Assembly: GCA_013393415.1 (NCBI GenBank)
Contig: JABXHI010000028.1
Coordinates: 1-64,000, forward strand
Reading direction: 5' to 3'
Source of the DNA: Micrococcaceae bacterium
GTDB taxonomy: Bacteria; Actinomycetota; Actinomycetes; Actinomycetales; Micrococcaceae
Length of the DNA stretch: 64,000 nucleotides
Shown: in pieces, positions 1 through 9,403 of the stretch
How the letters are laid out: each line of letters starts with the position of its first letter
How positions within the stretch are numbered: position 1 is the stretch's first letter
The notes under the pieces: model-generated
Seen by the model: only the letters and a program-made list of their open reading frames with translations
Database searches by the model: none
Told to the model about the DNA's origin: nothing
Translations under genes and position numbers: made by a program

Positions 1-1
1 C

Positions 2-145
2 GACCAATTCCTGGGTGACAACACCCCCCGGATCATCAATGACTGGGGGCACACGATCATGCCCAAGAACCGGACCGGCCCACCATCCATCCTGCCGGAT
101 ATCTGGTGTACTTATAAGCTAACGGGGGCATATTCGACGAGGTAA
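2..145 (+). other. Possible C-terminal remnant of an unidentified gene
   Basis: A forward reading frame is open from the window edge to a TAA at 143-145. The first part has protein-like composition (it includes DNTPRIINDWGHTIMPK). The last codons overlap the truncated permease on the other strand, so the genuine part probably ends near 118-123, where the permease homology also stops. I do not recognise the family. The junction suggests an old deletion or insertion that joined two unrelated sequences. It may equally be chance. Confidence 0.2.
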
Positions 146-627
146 GCGGAGGCGCCAGCGTACTCCCCGGACGCGCTAAAGCCTTGCATGACACGGAAAA
201 ACAGTAGTAGCGCCGGAGCCCAGAGGCCAAGCTGTAGAGCTCCGGGTAGTAAGCCGATACATACTGTCGCGGAAGTCATAATCAAAATGGACCATGCCAG
301 TGCGTTACGACGTCCGATCCGGTCGCCGATGTGTCCCCAGACAAATCCACCGATTGGACGCGCCAGGAATGAGACTGCAAAGAGCGCGAAAGTCCACACG
401 AGACCCTCGGTGATATCGTCAGATGGGAAGAACACTGTCGCAATAACTACAGCGAGATAACTATAGGCGCCGTAGTCGAACCATTCAACAAAGTTTCCAA
501 TAAAACTTGCCGTAATAACTTTGCGGCGTTCCTTTTTGCCTATTCCGCTTGGATGCGTACGTTCTTGGCCAGATAAGGTTGGACCGAGATGTTACCTAGA
601 AGTTGAAGAAGAACTTGCACCTGACAT
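112..627 (-). pseudogene. Degraded MHS-family MFS permease (ProP-like)
   Basis: The reading frame shows the N-terminal third of a metabolite:H+ symporter: [20 protein letters not shown], then [18 protein letters not shown] (the loop 2-3 MFS motif), ending at [16 protein letters not shown]. Homology then stops abruptly and a TAA follows at 112-114, so about two thirds of a normal protein of about 430 residues is missing. The natural start seems to be ATG at 625-627 after a GGTGG-rich site, but a TAA interrupts the frame 11 codons later (592-594), before the conserved core. No other ATG, GTG or TTG precedes that core. This is therefore a dead gene with two lesions. MHS carriers often take up betaine or proline, and its place beside the sarcosine operon suggests it once supplied that pathway (inference). 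Confidence 0.8.
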
Positions 628-815
628 GCTCCACCACCAAAGGTTAGATGTTGCCGTGATCGCAACATTGTTGCACGAGCACTAAAATACTAACCGTGAC
701 CTAAGTCACAGTCAAGGGTCTGCGTGAGCGATCTGTGCTAGCGGTGAATGCGGACCTTTCGGTGCGCTAAAGGTTGGTCATCTGATGCGGTAATCGAATA
801 ATGGGGCAAGTCACG

Positions 816-1475
816 TTACAGCGCCTCACGGACCATGGTGTAGAAATTCTCCACGTGCTCGGCTGCGTGGCGCTCGGCCTCGTCGGGGTCTCCGGTCACG
901 ATCTGCTCGATGAGCTGCGTATGTTCAACGATGTGCTCGTGTAGCGATGGCAACCTATCGGATAGCGCAGCCCAGATTCGGGTCGCAATATTGTCGAGTC
1001 GAATGAGCGTTTCGGGCAGGTGCTCATTTTGGGTTACGCCATAAATCATGCGGTGCACCGAGAGGTCATAGGCCAATAGGTCTCGCTGGGACTGTTTTGG
1101 ATTCAGGCTTTTGAGTTCAGCCAATACCTCGAGTAGTTTCTCGCGCATGTCACCGCCGTGGGCTTCGGCGGCTCGACGTGCCGCGAGGGGCTCGAGTGCC
1201 TGGCGCACCTCAGACACGTGTGCCAATTCGGTGACATCTACCTGACTAGCAAAGGTGCCACGCCGAGGGTATGTGACGACCAGATGGTCTGATTCGAGTC
1301 GCTTGAGTGCTTCGCGCAGGGGTGTGCGCCCGACCCCCATTTCCTCGGCGAGCTGCTTTTCCATAATGGGTTCACCCGGCTCAATGTCCAACATGATCAG
1401 GCGGTCCAGCAGAATGCGATAGGCGCGAGCCGATAAGGACTCGCTGGTTGTGTTGACGGTGTCCAACGTGGTCAT
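816..1475 (-). CDS. GntR-family regulator, FCD (FadR) subfamily
   Basis: A 219-residue transcription factor. An N-terminal winged helix (SARAYRILLDRLIMLDIEPG, then LAEEMGVGRTPLREALKRLE) is followed by a wing (YPRRGTFAS) and an all-helical FCD effector domain with the usual metal/ligand residues (VRQALEPLAARRAAE, DLSVHRMIYGVTQNEHL, HIVEHTQLIEQI). The start at 1475 is preferred over one 24 codons upstream because AAAGGA lies 5 bases before it. It is divergent from glyA, with 157 bases between the starts, so it is the likely regulator of the glyA-sox-sdaA operon and of itself. FCD members usually bind carboxylates or small metabolites and act as repressors. The actual ligand cannot be read from sequence. 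Confidence 0.85.
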   Translation of the reverse strand: MTTLDTVNTTSESLSARAYRILLDRLIMLDIEPGEPIMEKQLAEEMGVGRTPLREALKRLESDHLVVTYPRRGTFASQVDVTELAHVSEVRQALEPLAARRAAEAHGGDMREKLLEVLAELKSLNPKQSQRDLLAYDLSVHRMIYGVTQNEHLPETLIRLDNIATRIWAALSDRLPSLHEHIVEHTQLIEQIVTGDPDEAERHAAEHVENFYTMVREAL

Positions 1476-1550
1476 GAGTGTCCTTTCATTGATCTTATTG
1501 TGCACTACAAGACGAATATCCGCAGCGTTTGAAGTTTTTCTTGCCACCCC

Positions 1551-1585
1551 TTGACATGCTTGTGACTGACATCATAGTCTGTGAT
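1551..1585 (+). promoter_or_regulatory. Promoter of glyA-sox operon with overlapping dyad
   Basis: TTGACA at 1551-1556 and CATAGT at 1573-1578 (16-base spacer) form a near-consensus sigma-70-type promoter pointing to glyA. The dyad ATCA-N7-TGAT (1571-1585) covers the -10 box, a sensible place for the divergent GntR repressor to act. The promoter is read from sequence; the operator role is inference. Confidence 0.55.
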
Positions 1586-1632
1586 CGACGTCTAATATAT
1601 CAGGTGTCGTTCCGGATGCTGAAGGAAGTTGC

Positions 1633-2949
1633 ATGACTCGTTATACCTCGCAGGTTGAACCATCACTGACCCAAGACTTGGCCGATCTCGATCCCGAAAT
1701 CGCCGGGTTCTTGGACCAAGAACTTGACCGTCAACAACGCGGGCTCGAAATGATCGCCTCCGAAAACCATACTCCCATGGCCGTGATGCAGGCCCAAGGG
1801 TCGGTGCTGACCAATAAATACGCGGAAGGCTACCCCGGACGTCGTTACTACGGCGGCTGTGAACACGCCGACTCCGTTGAACGCTTAGCCATTGACCGAG
1901 CCAAGAATCTCTTTGGTGCCGAATTCGCCAACGTCCAGCCCCACTCGGGTGCTCAGGCAAATGCCGCTGTCATGCACGCGCTGATTCGTCCAGGCGACAC
2001 CGTGATGGGTCTCAACCTAGCCCACGGTGGCCACCTGACCCACGGCATGAAACTGAACTTCTCAGGACGTCTCTACAACATCGTGCCCTACTCGGTGCAC
2101 GAAGACACCTACGAAGTCGACATGGACGAGGTAGCGCGGCTGGCCCACGAACACCAACCCAAAATGATCGTTGCAGGGTGGTCCGCCTACCCACGGCAAC
2201 TCGACTTTGCTCGCTTCCGTGCAATCGCTGATGAAGTCGGTGCCTACTTATTCGTGGATATGGCGCACTTTGCGGGATTAGTGGCAGCAGGACTGCACCC
2301 GTCACCGGTGCCACACGCTCACGTCTCGACGTCGACGACCCATAAGACACTCGCTGGCCCACGCGGTGGCATTATCTTGTCCAACGAGGCAGATATCGCC
2401 AAGAAAATTAACTCGGCGGTCTTCCCCGGGCAGCAGGGCGGCCCGCTGATGCACGTCATCGCGGGCAAAGCGGTGGCATTCAAGGTCGCAGCATCGGAAG
2501 CTTTCGCACAACGCCAGCGCCGCACACTCGAAGGTGCCAAAATCCTGGCCGACCGATTGTCTCGGCCCGACGTTGCGGATGCCGGTATCTCGGTATTGAC
2601 CGGTGGAACCGACGTTCACCTGGTATTAGTTGATCTGCGAAACTCCGTGCTCGATGGTAAGCAGGGCGAAGACCTGCTGCAAGAAGTCGAGATTACGGTC
2701 AACCGCAATGCTGTGCCTTGGGACCCACGCCCGCCGATGACCACTTCCGGGCTGCGCATCGGCACACCTGCGCTGACCACCCGAGGTTTTGGCGCCGAAG
2801 CATTCGAAGAAGTCGCCGACATCATCGCGCTGACGCTGATCGCAGGGGCCACCGGCAACCGCGAAGGCTTGGGCGCGCTGGCTAAGCGTGTTGAAGCGCT
2901 CGCGGAAGCTCATCCACTGTACCCAAACCTGGAACCGTTCGGAGCATAA
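1633..2949 (+). CDS. glyA: Serine hydroxymethyltransferase
   Basis: A 438-residue PLP enzyme that interconverts glycine plus 5,10-methylene-tetrahydrofolate and serine plus tetrahydrofolate. Typical motifs are present: EMIASEN near residue 40, [15 protein letters not shown] (61-75), VDMAHFAGL and the PLP lysine K238 in [15 protein letters not shown]. The start ATG follows GAAGGAAG. It is the first gene of the operon and ends 2 bases before soxB, so here it probably works toward serine, trapping the one-carbon unit released by sarcosine oxidase together with the glycine product. A dedicated catabolic copy beside sox genes is a familiar actinobacterial arrangement; a second housekeeping glyA elsewhere is likely but not visible. 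Confidence 0.95.
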   Translation: MTRYTSQVEPSLTQDLADLDPEIAGFLDQELDRQQRGLEMIASENHTPMAVMQAQGSVLTNKYAEGYPGRRYYGGCEHADSVERLAIDRAKNLFGAEFANVQPHSGAQANAAVMHALIRPGDTVMGLNLAHGGHLTHGMKLNFSGRLYNIVPYSVHEDTYEVDMDEVARLAHEHQPKMIVAGWSAYPRQLDFARFRAIADEVGAYLFVDMAHFAGLVAAGLHPSPVPHAHVSTSTTHKTLAGPRGGIILSNEADIAKKINSAVFPGQQGGPLMHVIAGKAVAFKVAASEAFAQRQRRTLEGAKILADRLSRPDVADAGISVLTGGTDVHLVLVDLRNSVLDGKQGEDLLQEVEITVNRNAVPWDPRPPMTTSGLRIGTPALTTRGFGAEAFEEVADIIALTLIAGATGNREGLGALAKRVEALAEAHPLYPNLEPFGA

Positions 2950-2951
2950 CC

Positions 2952-4169
2952 ATGGCAGAACTCCTCCCACAACATCCTGACTTTCTGTGGCGGAACCCAG
3001 ACCCTAAGCCCTCCTACGACGTCGTTATCATTGGCGCAGGCGGTCACGGGCTGGCGACGGCACACTATTTGGCCTCCCGTCACGACATCACCAATGTTGC
3101 GGTGATTGAAAAGGGCTGGCTCGGTGGCGGCAACATGGCGCGCAACACGACGATTATTCGCTCCAACTACCTCTGGGACGAATCCGCCAATATTTATGAA
3201 ACCTCCCTGAAATTGTGGGAAGAACTCCCGCAGGAACTCGACTATGATTTCCTGTTCTCCCAGCGCGGTGTGCTGAACCTGGCCCACCACGTTTCCGAAG
3301 CCCGCGATTCGGTGCGTCGTGTGAAAGCAAATGCGCTCAACGGTGTAGACGCCGAATGGTTGACCCCACAAGAGGTCAAAGACGTTGTGCCGATCATTAA
3401 CATCTCGGATAATATTCGCTACCCGATTATGGGGGCCACCTACCAGCCGCGTGCCGGTATCGCCAAGCACGACCATGTGGCCTGGGCGCTCGCGCGGTCT
3501 GCTGATGCGGCCGGTATCGATCTCATTCAGAACACCGAAGTCACCGACATCCTCGTAGAAGGTGGCAAAGTCACCGGCGTCGAAACGACGCGCGGCACAA
3601 TCCGTGCCGGCCAGGTGGCCATGTGCGGAGCCGGTCATTCCTCGGAACTGGCCGAGATGGCCGGGATCAAACTGCCCATCCAATCTCACCCGCTCCAAGC
3701 GCTGGTCTCGGAACTGTTTGAACCCGTCCACCCCACCGTGGTGATGTCCAACCACGTTCACGTCTACGTATCCCAGGCGCATAAGGGCGAACTGGTGATG
3801 GGTGCTGGCATTGATACCTATAACGGTTTCGGGCAACGCGGTGCCTTCCACGTCATCGAAGAACAAATGGCTGCGGCCGTGGAGTTGTTCCCGATCTTCG
3901 CTAGGGCACACGTGCTGCGCACCTGGGGTGGTGTGGTCGATACGACCATGGATGCCTCACCGATCGTCAGTAAGACCGAGGTCGATGGCCTCTACGTCAA
4001 CTGTGGGTGGGGGACCGGTGGTTTCAAAGGCACGCCCGCCGCCGGATACGCCCTGGCGCACACGATCGCCCATGATGAACCACACGAGATTAATGCACCC
4101 TTTAGTCTCGAACGCTTCGAAACCGGTCACCTGATTGACGAACACGGCGCGGCCGCCGTGGCTCACTAA
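2952..4169 (+). CDS. soxB: Sarcosine oxidase, beta subunit
   Basis: A 405-residue catalytic subunit of heterotetrameric sarcosine oxidase, which oxidises sarcosine to glycine and passes electrons to O2 with H2O2 formation. An N-terminal Rossmann motif ([17 protein letters not shown], 24-40) binds FAD. H173 in [11 protein letters not shown] lies where the family carries the histidine covalently bound to FMN. The C-terminal [21 protein letters not shown] closes the FAD domain. It follows glyA by 2 bases and soxD starts 15 bases after it. Length matches characterised corynebacterial beta subunits. The flavin link is inferred from alignment memory and the residue number. Confidence 0.95.
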   Translation: MAELLPQHPDFLWRNPDPKPSYDVVIIGAGGHGLATAHYLASRHDITNVAVIEKGWLGGGNMARNTTIIRSNYLWDESANIYETSLKLWEELPQELDYDFLFSQRGVLNLAHHVSEARDSVRRVKANALNGVDAEWLTPQEVKDVVPIINISDNIRYPIMGATYQPRAGIAKHDHVAWALARSADAAGIDLIQNTEVTDILVEGGKVTGVETTRGTIRAGQVAMCGAGHSSELAEMAGIKLPIQSHPLQALVSELFEPVHPTVVMSNHVHVYVSQAHKGELVMGAGIDTYNGFGQRGAFHVIEEQMAAAVELFPIFARAHVLRTWGGVVDTTMDASPIVSKTEVDGLYVNCGWGTGGFKGTPAAGYALAHTIAHDEPHEINAPFSLERFETGHLIDEHGAAAVAH

Positions 4170-4184
4170 CGAAAGGCAATTGCC

Positions 4185-4475
4185 ATGATGCTTATTGATT
4201 GCCCGTACTGCGGGCCACGCAACGAAACAGAATTTGGGTATGGCGGCCAAGCACACGTGGCCTATCCAGCTGACCCGTACGCTTTGACCGACGCCGAATG
4301 GGCACAATACCTGTTCTACCGTGCCAACCCGAAAGGCGCGTTCGCCGAACGCTGGGTGCATGCTATCGGCTGTCGCAAATGGTTCAACGCCATTCGTGAC
4401 ACCGTCACCTATGAATTCTCAGCCACCTATCCGGCAGGCTCGCCTCGCCCCGACGTTTCCGGAGGTTCCCAGTGA
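4185..4475 (+). CDS. soxD: Sarcosine oxidase, delta subunit
   Basis: A 96-residue zinc-binding subunit that caps the heterotetramer. C6 and C9 (DCPYC), H59 and C63 (WVHAIGC) coincide with the four zinc ligands known for SoxD. The tail is short and Pro/Ser/Gly-rich. GAAAGG before the ATG gives a plausible ribosome site. Its last codon overlaps the GTG start of soxA, implying translational coupling and equal stoichiometry. Confidence 0.94.
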   Translation: MMLIDCPYCGPRNETEFGYGGQAHVAYPADPYALTDAEWAQYLFYRANPKGAFAERWVHAIGCRKWFNAIRDTVTYEFSATYPAGSPRPDVSGGSQ

Positions 4476-7375
4476 CACACTCCTACCGCCTCACGCCTGA
4501 ACAGGCACCATATGCCGTGGTTGATCATCACGAACACGTCGATACGGTGATCGATGGCAAACAGTCCAAAGCCCTGCGCGGCGACACCGTAGCCTCAGCT
4601 ACCCTGGCCTCCGGGGCGCGCTCTTGTGCCAACTCGCTCTACTGGAACCGCCCACGTGGCGTATTTGCTGCCGGCGTGGAGGAACCCAACGCACTGGTGC
4701 ACTTGTCGCCACGGCACGCAGGTGACGTCGAGGAATCCATGCTGACGGCAACCACGGTGCCGGTCACCGCCGGTCTTGAAGCGACACATCTGCGTGGACT
4801 TGGTACGCTGGATCCGGCCGAGGACCAGGCTTACTACGACCACGTGCACGTCCACACCGACGTATTGGTGGTCGGAGCCGGCCCGGCTGGCCTGTCAGCG
4901 GCAGCCAATGCGGCACAATCCGGGGCACGGGTACTGGTCATGGATGAGAAACCATGGGCCGGTGGCAGTCTGTTGGATGCATCATATGAATCCATCGATA
5001 ATGTGGCCGCTCCAGAATGGATCGCCACCACGGTGGCTGCACTGCGCGACACTGACGACGTCGAACTCATGTCCGATACCACCGTGACCGGTATCTACGA
5101 CTCGAACTACGTGGTTGCCGTCGAACGTCGCACCCACCATTTGGATGAAGCCCCGGGTCAGGGCGTCTCTCGCGAACGGGTGTGGCACGTTCGGGCCAAC
5201 CAGGTGGTGTTAGCCACCGGCGCGCATGAACGTCCGCTGGTCTATCAAAATAATGACCGTCCGGGTATCATGCTCGCGTCGGCAGTCCGCACCTACCTGA
5301 ACCGCTATGCCGTGCGTGCGGGTCGACACATCGCGATTTTCACCACCAACGACTCGGTGTACCCGCTGGTCAACGAGCTGGCAGAAACCGGTGGGGTCGT
5401 GGCTGTGATCGATGCCCGATCTTCGGCCTCGGCCGCCGCACAACAAGCTGCAGCCAACGGGGTCAACGTGCTCATCGGCTCCGCGGTCGTGGACACCCAT
5501 GCCGGTGACGACAACGAACTCAACGCCATTACCGTCGCCCCGATGAACGGCAAACTGGACTTCGGCAAAGCTGAACGCCTCGAGGTCGACACCCTGGCGG
5601 TGTCGGGTGGCTGGTCGCCGGTGGTGCACTTGCACTCCGGCCGCAACGGCAGCATCGAGTGGGACGAACGGGTCCAAGGCTTCGTCGCCGTCAACTCGGT
5701 CGCCGACATGCATGTAGCCGGAGCACTGACCGGCAAATACTCCACGGCGACGGCGCTGACCTCTGGTGCACAAGCTGGTGCCGCAGCAGCCACAGCGGCC
5801 GGTTTCGCGACCGATGCCAAAGCTGCGCGCGCCATCGAGCTACCCTACGGCCCAGTCCACCCCTTGTGGTTGGTGCCCTCACCTGACGGGGACCAGATAG
5901 AACACTACGAGAGCCATTACGTCGATCTGCAGCGCGATCAAACCGTGGCAGATATTCTGCGGGCCACCGGTGCCGGGATGAGCTCGGTGGAACACGTCAA
6001 ACGCTATACCTCGATCTCCACCGGGGCCGACCAGGGCAAGACCTCGGGTGTCCCAACCATCGGGGTGCTGGCGGCGATCCTTGGGATTGATGATCCATCG
6101 CAGATCGGCACCACCACGTTCCGTCCACCGTTTACGCCGGTTGGTTTCGCCGCGCTGGCCGGGCGGCGTCGTGGTGGGCTCTACGATGCCGCACGCACCA
6201 CACCGATGCACCAGGCGCACGTGGCTGCCGGGGCCGTCTTCGAAGACGTGGGTCAGTGGAAACGCGCCTGGTACTACCCGAAACCCGGCGAGACCATGGA
6301 CGAGGCGGTGTACCGTGAATCGGCTGCCGCACGCGAATCGGTCGGCATGTTCGACGGCACCACGCTTGGCAAGATCGAACTGCGCGGCAAAGATACCCCG
6401 GAATTTTTGGACCGCATCTACACCAACGGTTGGAAAAAGCTCAACGTGGGCATGGGCCGCTACGGTGTGATGACCTCCGCGGATGGCATGATCTTCGACG
6501 ACGGCGTGACCTTGCGCCTGGCCGAAGACCGCTACTTTATGCACACGACCACCTCTGGCGCCGCCGATGTGCTCGACTGGATCGAAGAGTGGTTGCAGAC
6601 CGAATGGCCCGAGCTGGACGTCTATGCCACCTCGGTCACCGAACAGTACGCAACCATCGCCGTTGTCGGCCCCAAATCCCGTGATGTGGTGGCCAAACTT
6701 GCCCCGGATGAGGACTTCTCAGCCGAAGGGTTCAAGTTCATGGAATTCCGTGACATCACCCTGGCCTCCGGCATCCCGGTTCGCGCCAGCCGTATCTCGT
6801 TCTCGGGTGAACTCGCCTGGGAGCTCGCGACACCATCCTGGTATGGCCTAGCCCTGTGGGAAGCGGTCGCTGAAGCCGGCCACCAGTTCGACATCACCCC
6901 GTATGGCACCGAAACCATGCACGTGCTGCGTGCCGAGAAGGGGCTCATCGTCGTCGGACAAGAAACCGACGGCACCGTGACCCCGCAGGATGCCGGGCTG
7001 GAATGGATAGTGGCCAAACATAAGGGCTTCGTCGGCAAGCGTTCGTATTCTCGAGCCGACAACGTCCGTGATGACCGCAAACAGCTCGTTTCGGTGCTCC
7101 CGGATGACCCGGCTTTCCGCCTGGAAGAAGGCGAAGCCTTGGTGCATATGGACACACCCCTCGATGTTGCGGCCGGACCAGTGGCACAAGAAGGCTGGGT
7201 CACCGCATCATATAACTCCCCAGCACTGGGCCGAACCTTCGGACTGGCGCTGATCAAAAACGGGTTTGCTCGCCAAGGCGAAACCCTCAAGGCCCTGGTC
7301 GGCGATGATGTCGTGACCATGAAGATTGGGCCAACCGCTCTCTACGATCCTCAAGGAGCACGTCGCGATGGCTAA
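4472..7375 (+). CDS. soxA: Sarcosine oxidase, alpha subunit
   Basis: The 967-residue largest subunit. The N-terminal half (about 1-120) is a ferredoxin-like/2Fe2S-fold-derived domain; residues about 130-480 form the NAD+-binding region, starting with the dinucleotide motif [21 protein letters not shown]. The C-terminal half (from about 590, with [19 protein letters not shown]) is a GcvT-like aminomethyltransferase domain that binds tetrahydrofolate and captures the methyl group as methylene-THF. The start is GTG, overlapping the soxD stop after GGAGG. Length fits the family (about 965). In the complex, imine made at the beta subunit travels through a channel to this folate site. Confidence 0.95.
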   Translation: MTHSYRLTPEQAPYAVVDHHEHVDTVIDGKQSKALRGDTVASATLASGARSCANSLYWNRPRGVFAAGVEEPNALVHLSPRHAGDVEESMLTATTVPVTAGLEATHLRGLGTLDPAEDQAYYDHVHVHTDVLVVGAGPAGLSAAANAAQSGARVLVMDEKPWAGGSLLDASYESIDNVAAPEWIATTVAALRDTDDVELMSDTTVTGIYDSNYVVAVERRTHHLDEAPGQGVSRERVWHVRANQVVLATGAHERPLVYQNNDRPGIMLASAVRTYLNRYAVRAGRHIAIFTTNDSVYPLVNELAETGGVVAVIDARSSASAAAQQAAANGVNVLIGSAVVDTHAGDDNELNAITVAPMNGKLDFGKAERLEVDTLAVSGGWSPVVHLHSGRNGSIEWDERVQGFVAVNSVADMHVAGALTGKYSTATALTSGAQAGAAAATAAGFATDAKAARAIELPYGPVHPLWLVPSPDGDQIEHYESHYVDLQRDQTVADILRATGAGMSSVEHVKRYTSISTGADQGKTSGVPTIGVLAAILGIDDPSQIGTTTFRPPFTPVGFAALAGRRRGGLYDAARTTPMHQAHVAAGAVFEDVGQWKRAWYYPKPGETMDEAVYRESAAARESVGMFDGTTLGKIELRGKDTPEFLDRIYTNGWKKLNVGMGRYGVMTSADGMIFDDGVTLRLAEDRYFMHTTTSGAADVLDWIEEWLQTEWPELDVYATSVTEQYATIAVVGPKSRDVVAKLAPDEDFSAEGFKFMEFRDITLASGIPVRASRISFSGELAWELATPSWYGLALWEAVAEAGHQFDITPYGTETMHVLRAEKGLIVVGQETDGTVTPQDAGLEWIVAKHKGFVGKRSYSRADNVRDDRKQLVSVLPDDPAFRLEEGEALVHMDTPLDVAAGPVAQEGWVTASYNSPALGRTFGLALIKNGFARQGETLKALVGDDVVTMKIGPTALYDPQGARRDG

Positions 7376-7949
7376 TGTACAACACCTCCGCCACTCACCA
7401 CTAGAGCCCCGAATCCAAGAGCTCGAGCAGGCCTCCGGTGACGCCGTGGCACTTCGTGAAGTACCGTTCACCACCATGGTCGGGCTCCGTGCCGCCCCGG
7501 GAAGTACAGGTCACGAAGCGCTCGCCTCGGCGCTGGGTGGGTTACCGGCACAAGTCGGCGACGTCGTCGGCGATGTCGACTCGACCGCCGTGCTGTGGTT
7601 GTCGCCCGATGAGTTCCTGGCCGTTGACCAGCCCGATACCGGGTTGGCCGCCAGCCTGGAATCAACCCTCGGTGACAATTCGGGACAAGTCCTGGATCTA
7701 TCGGCCAACCGAACCTTCATCGAACTATCCGGTGAGGCCTCCGAACCAGTCCTGCGCAAGACCGTGCCGCTAGATCTGCACCTGCGCTCCTGGCCGGTCA
7801 ATAAGGCCTACGCCACGCAAGTGGCACTGACACCCGTCATGGTGTGGCGGGTTGCCGAACACACCTGGTGGATTGCGCCACGCATTTCGTTTGCTGACCA
7901 CATGGTCAATTTTCTCCTCGACGCCATGCTCGAATTCCGGGAGGGGTAA
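7368..7949 (+). CDS. soxG: Sarcosine oxidase, gamma subunit
   Basis: A 193-residue subunit with a GcvT-like small domain ([66 protein letters not shown]). AAGGAG lies 9 bases before the ATG at 7368, whose ATGGCTAA overlaps the soxA stop; an upstream in-frame ATG at 7326 is less likely because it would overlap soxA by 50 bases. It is required with SoxA to form the folate-binding site. It is followed 3 bases later by sdaA. Confidence 0.92.
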   Translation: MANVQHLRHSPLEPRIQELEQASGDAVALREVPFTTMVGLRAAPGSTGHEALASALGGLPAQVGDVVGDVDSTAVLWLSPDEFLAVDQPDTGLAASLESTLGDNSGQVLDLSANRTFIELSGEASEPVLRKTVPLDLHLRSWPVNKAYATQVALTPVMVWRVAEHTWWIAPRISFADHMVNFLLDAMLEFREG

Positions 7950-7952
7950 ACC

Positions 7953-9347
7953 ATGGCTTTAAGCGTGCTGGATATGTTCTCTATCGGTCTTGGACCTTCT
8001 TCATCCCACACCGTTGGTCCCATGCGGGCAGCCGCCCAGTTCATTAACAGTCTGGATGCCGAAACGCTCGAATCCACCACGCGTGCCAACGTCGAACTGT
8101 TTGGTTCGCTTGGCGCGACCGGTGTGGGGCACCACTCCGATACCGCGGTGATCCTTGGCCTCGCCGGGTACGACCCGGCGCGCATCCTCCCTGCACAAGT
8201 GGATGACATTATCGCGGGAGTCCAGGAGTCCGGCACGCTTGAGATCGCGGGCACAAAGACCATCGCATTCGATCGCGCCCAGGACGTGGTGCTGAACCTT
8301 TCCAAATCCCTACCGGGCCACCCCAACGGCATGCAGTTCACCGTGTTTGATGCTGACGGTGTCCAGTTGGCTTCGGAGATCACATACTCCATCGGTGGCG
8401 GCTTCGTGGTCACCGAGGACGAACTCGATAAACCGTTGACCACCGAACGCAAAGTCAAACACGACTACCGTAATGCGGATCAACTACTCGAGATGTGCCG
8501 CACACAGGGAAAATCTATTGCGGAGATCACCTGGGAGAACGAAATCGAATGGCGCAAACCCGATGAGATTCGTGCTGACATCCTGCATATCTGGCAGGTC
8601 ATGCAGGATTGTGTGCAGTCAGGTATCGAGCGCACCGAGACGACACTGCCAGGTGGTTTAAAGGTCACCCGACGTGCGCCAAAACTGTATAAGCAACTCA
8701 GCGAAGGTGGCGCCACCGAAACGACCGGTGGTAATGCCAAGGACGCGCTGCGCGGTTTGGAATGGGTCAACCTCTACGCCCTGGCCGTGAACGAGGAGAA
8801 CGCTTCGGGTGGGCGCGTGGTGACAGCCCCGACGAACGGTGCCGCCGGGATCATTCCGGCGGTCATGCATTATTACAGTCGTTTTCTCGATGACGTGACC
8901 GATGAGAAGATCGTGGATTTCATGCTCACCGCCGGGGCGATCGGCATCATTATCAAAACCCAAGCATCGATTTCTGGTGCCGAAGTGGGGTGCCAGGGCG
9001 AAGTCGGTTCTGCGTGTTCTATGGCTGCCGCGGGGCTGGCCGCCGTGATGGGCGGCACCCCGGTGGAGGTCGAAGATGCTGCCGAAGTCGCCCTGGAACA
9101 TAATCTCGGCATGACCTGTGACCCGGTAGGCGGTCTCGTCCAAATCCCATGTATCGAACGCAACGCCATTGCCTCGGTCAAAGCAATCAACGCAGCACGC
9201 CTTGCCCTCCACGGCGACGGCAGTCACAAAGTCAGTTTGGACCAGGCCATCGAGACGATGCGTGCCACGGGTGCAGACATGATGGACAAATACAAAGAAA
9301 CCTCCCGAGGCGGGCTTGCTGTCGCTGTCACGCGGCCTGAGTGTTAG
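7953..9347 (+). CDS. sdaA: L-serine ammonia-lyase (single-chain, Fe-S)
   Basis: A 464-residue L-serine dehydratase, serine to pyruvate plus ammonia. The beta domain starts [23 protein letters not shown], with the substrate-loop SSSHT. The alpha domain has [13 protein letters not shown] and the cysteines expected to hold a [4Fe-4S] cluster ([29 protein letters not shown]). It is one continuous chain, as in Gram-negative SdaA, rather than split. As last gene of the glyA-sox operon it explains how serine made by GlyA drains to central metabolism. H2O2 from the oxidase might threaten its cluster, a point of physiological tension. No purU or folD was found in the operon. Confidence 0.94.
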   Translation: MALSVLDMFSIGLGPSSSHTVGPMRAAAQFINSLDAETLESTTRANVELFGSLGATGVGHHSDTAVILGLAGYDPARILPAQVDDIIAGVQESGTLEIAGTKTIAFDRAQDVVLNLSKSLPGHPNGMQFTVFDADGVQLASEITYSIGGGFVVTEDELDKPLTTERKVKHDYRNADQLLEMCRTQGKSIAEITWENEIEWRKPDEIRADILHIWQVMQDCVQSGIERTETTLPGGLKVTRRAPKLYKQLSEGGATETTGGNAKDALRGLEWVNLYALAVNEENASGGRVVTAPTNGAAGIIPAVMHYYSRFLDDVTDEKIVDFMLTAGAIGIIIKTQASISGAEVGCQGEVGSACSMAAAGLAAVMGGTPVEVEDAAEVALEHNLGMTCDPVGGLVQIPCIERNAIASVKAINAARLALHGDGSHKVSLDQAIETMRATGADMMDKYKETSRGGLAVAVTRPEC

Positions 9348-9403
9348 TTACCGGCCAGACAACTCGCACATCATTTCATAACCGGGGGCACGTTCTTGTG
9401 TCC

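Noticed and set aside
2910-3911. Long reverse-strand frame opposite soxB
   Set aside because: It is a mirror of soxB, with no family motifs and no ribosome site; the forward gene has all conserved residues.
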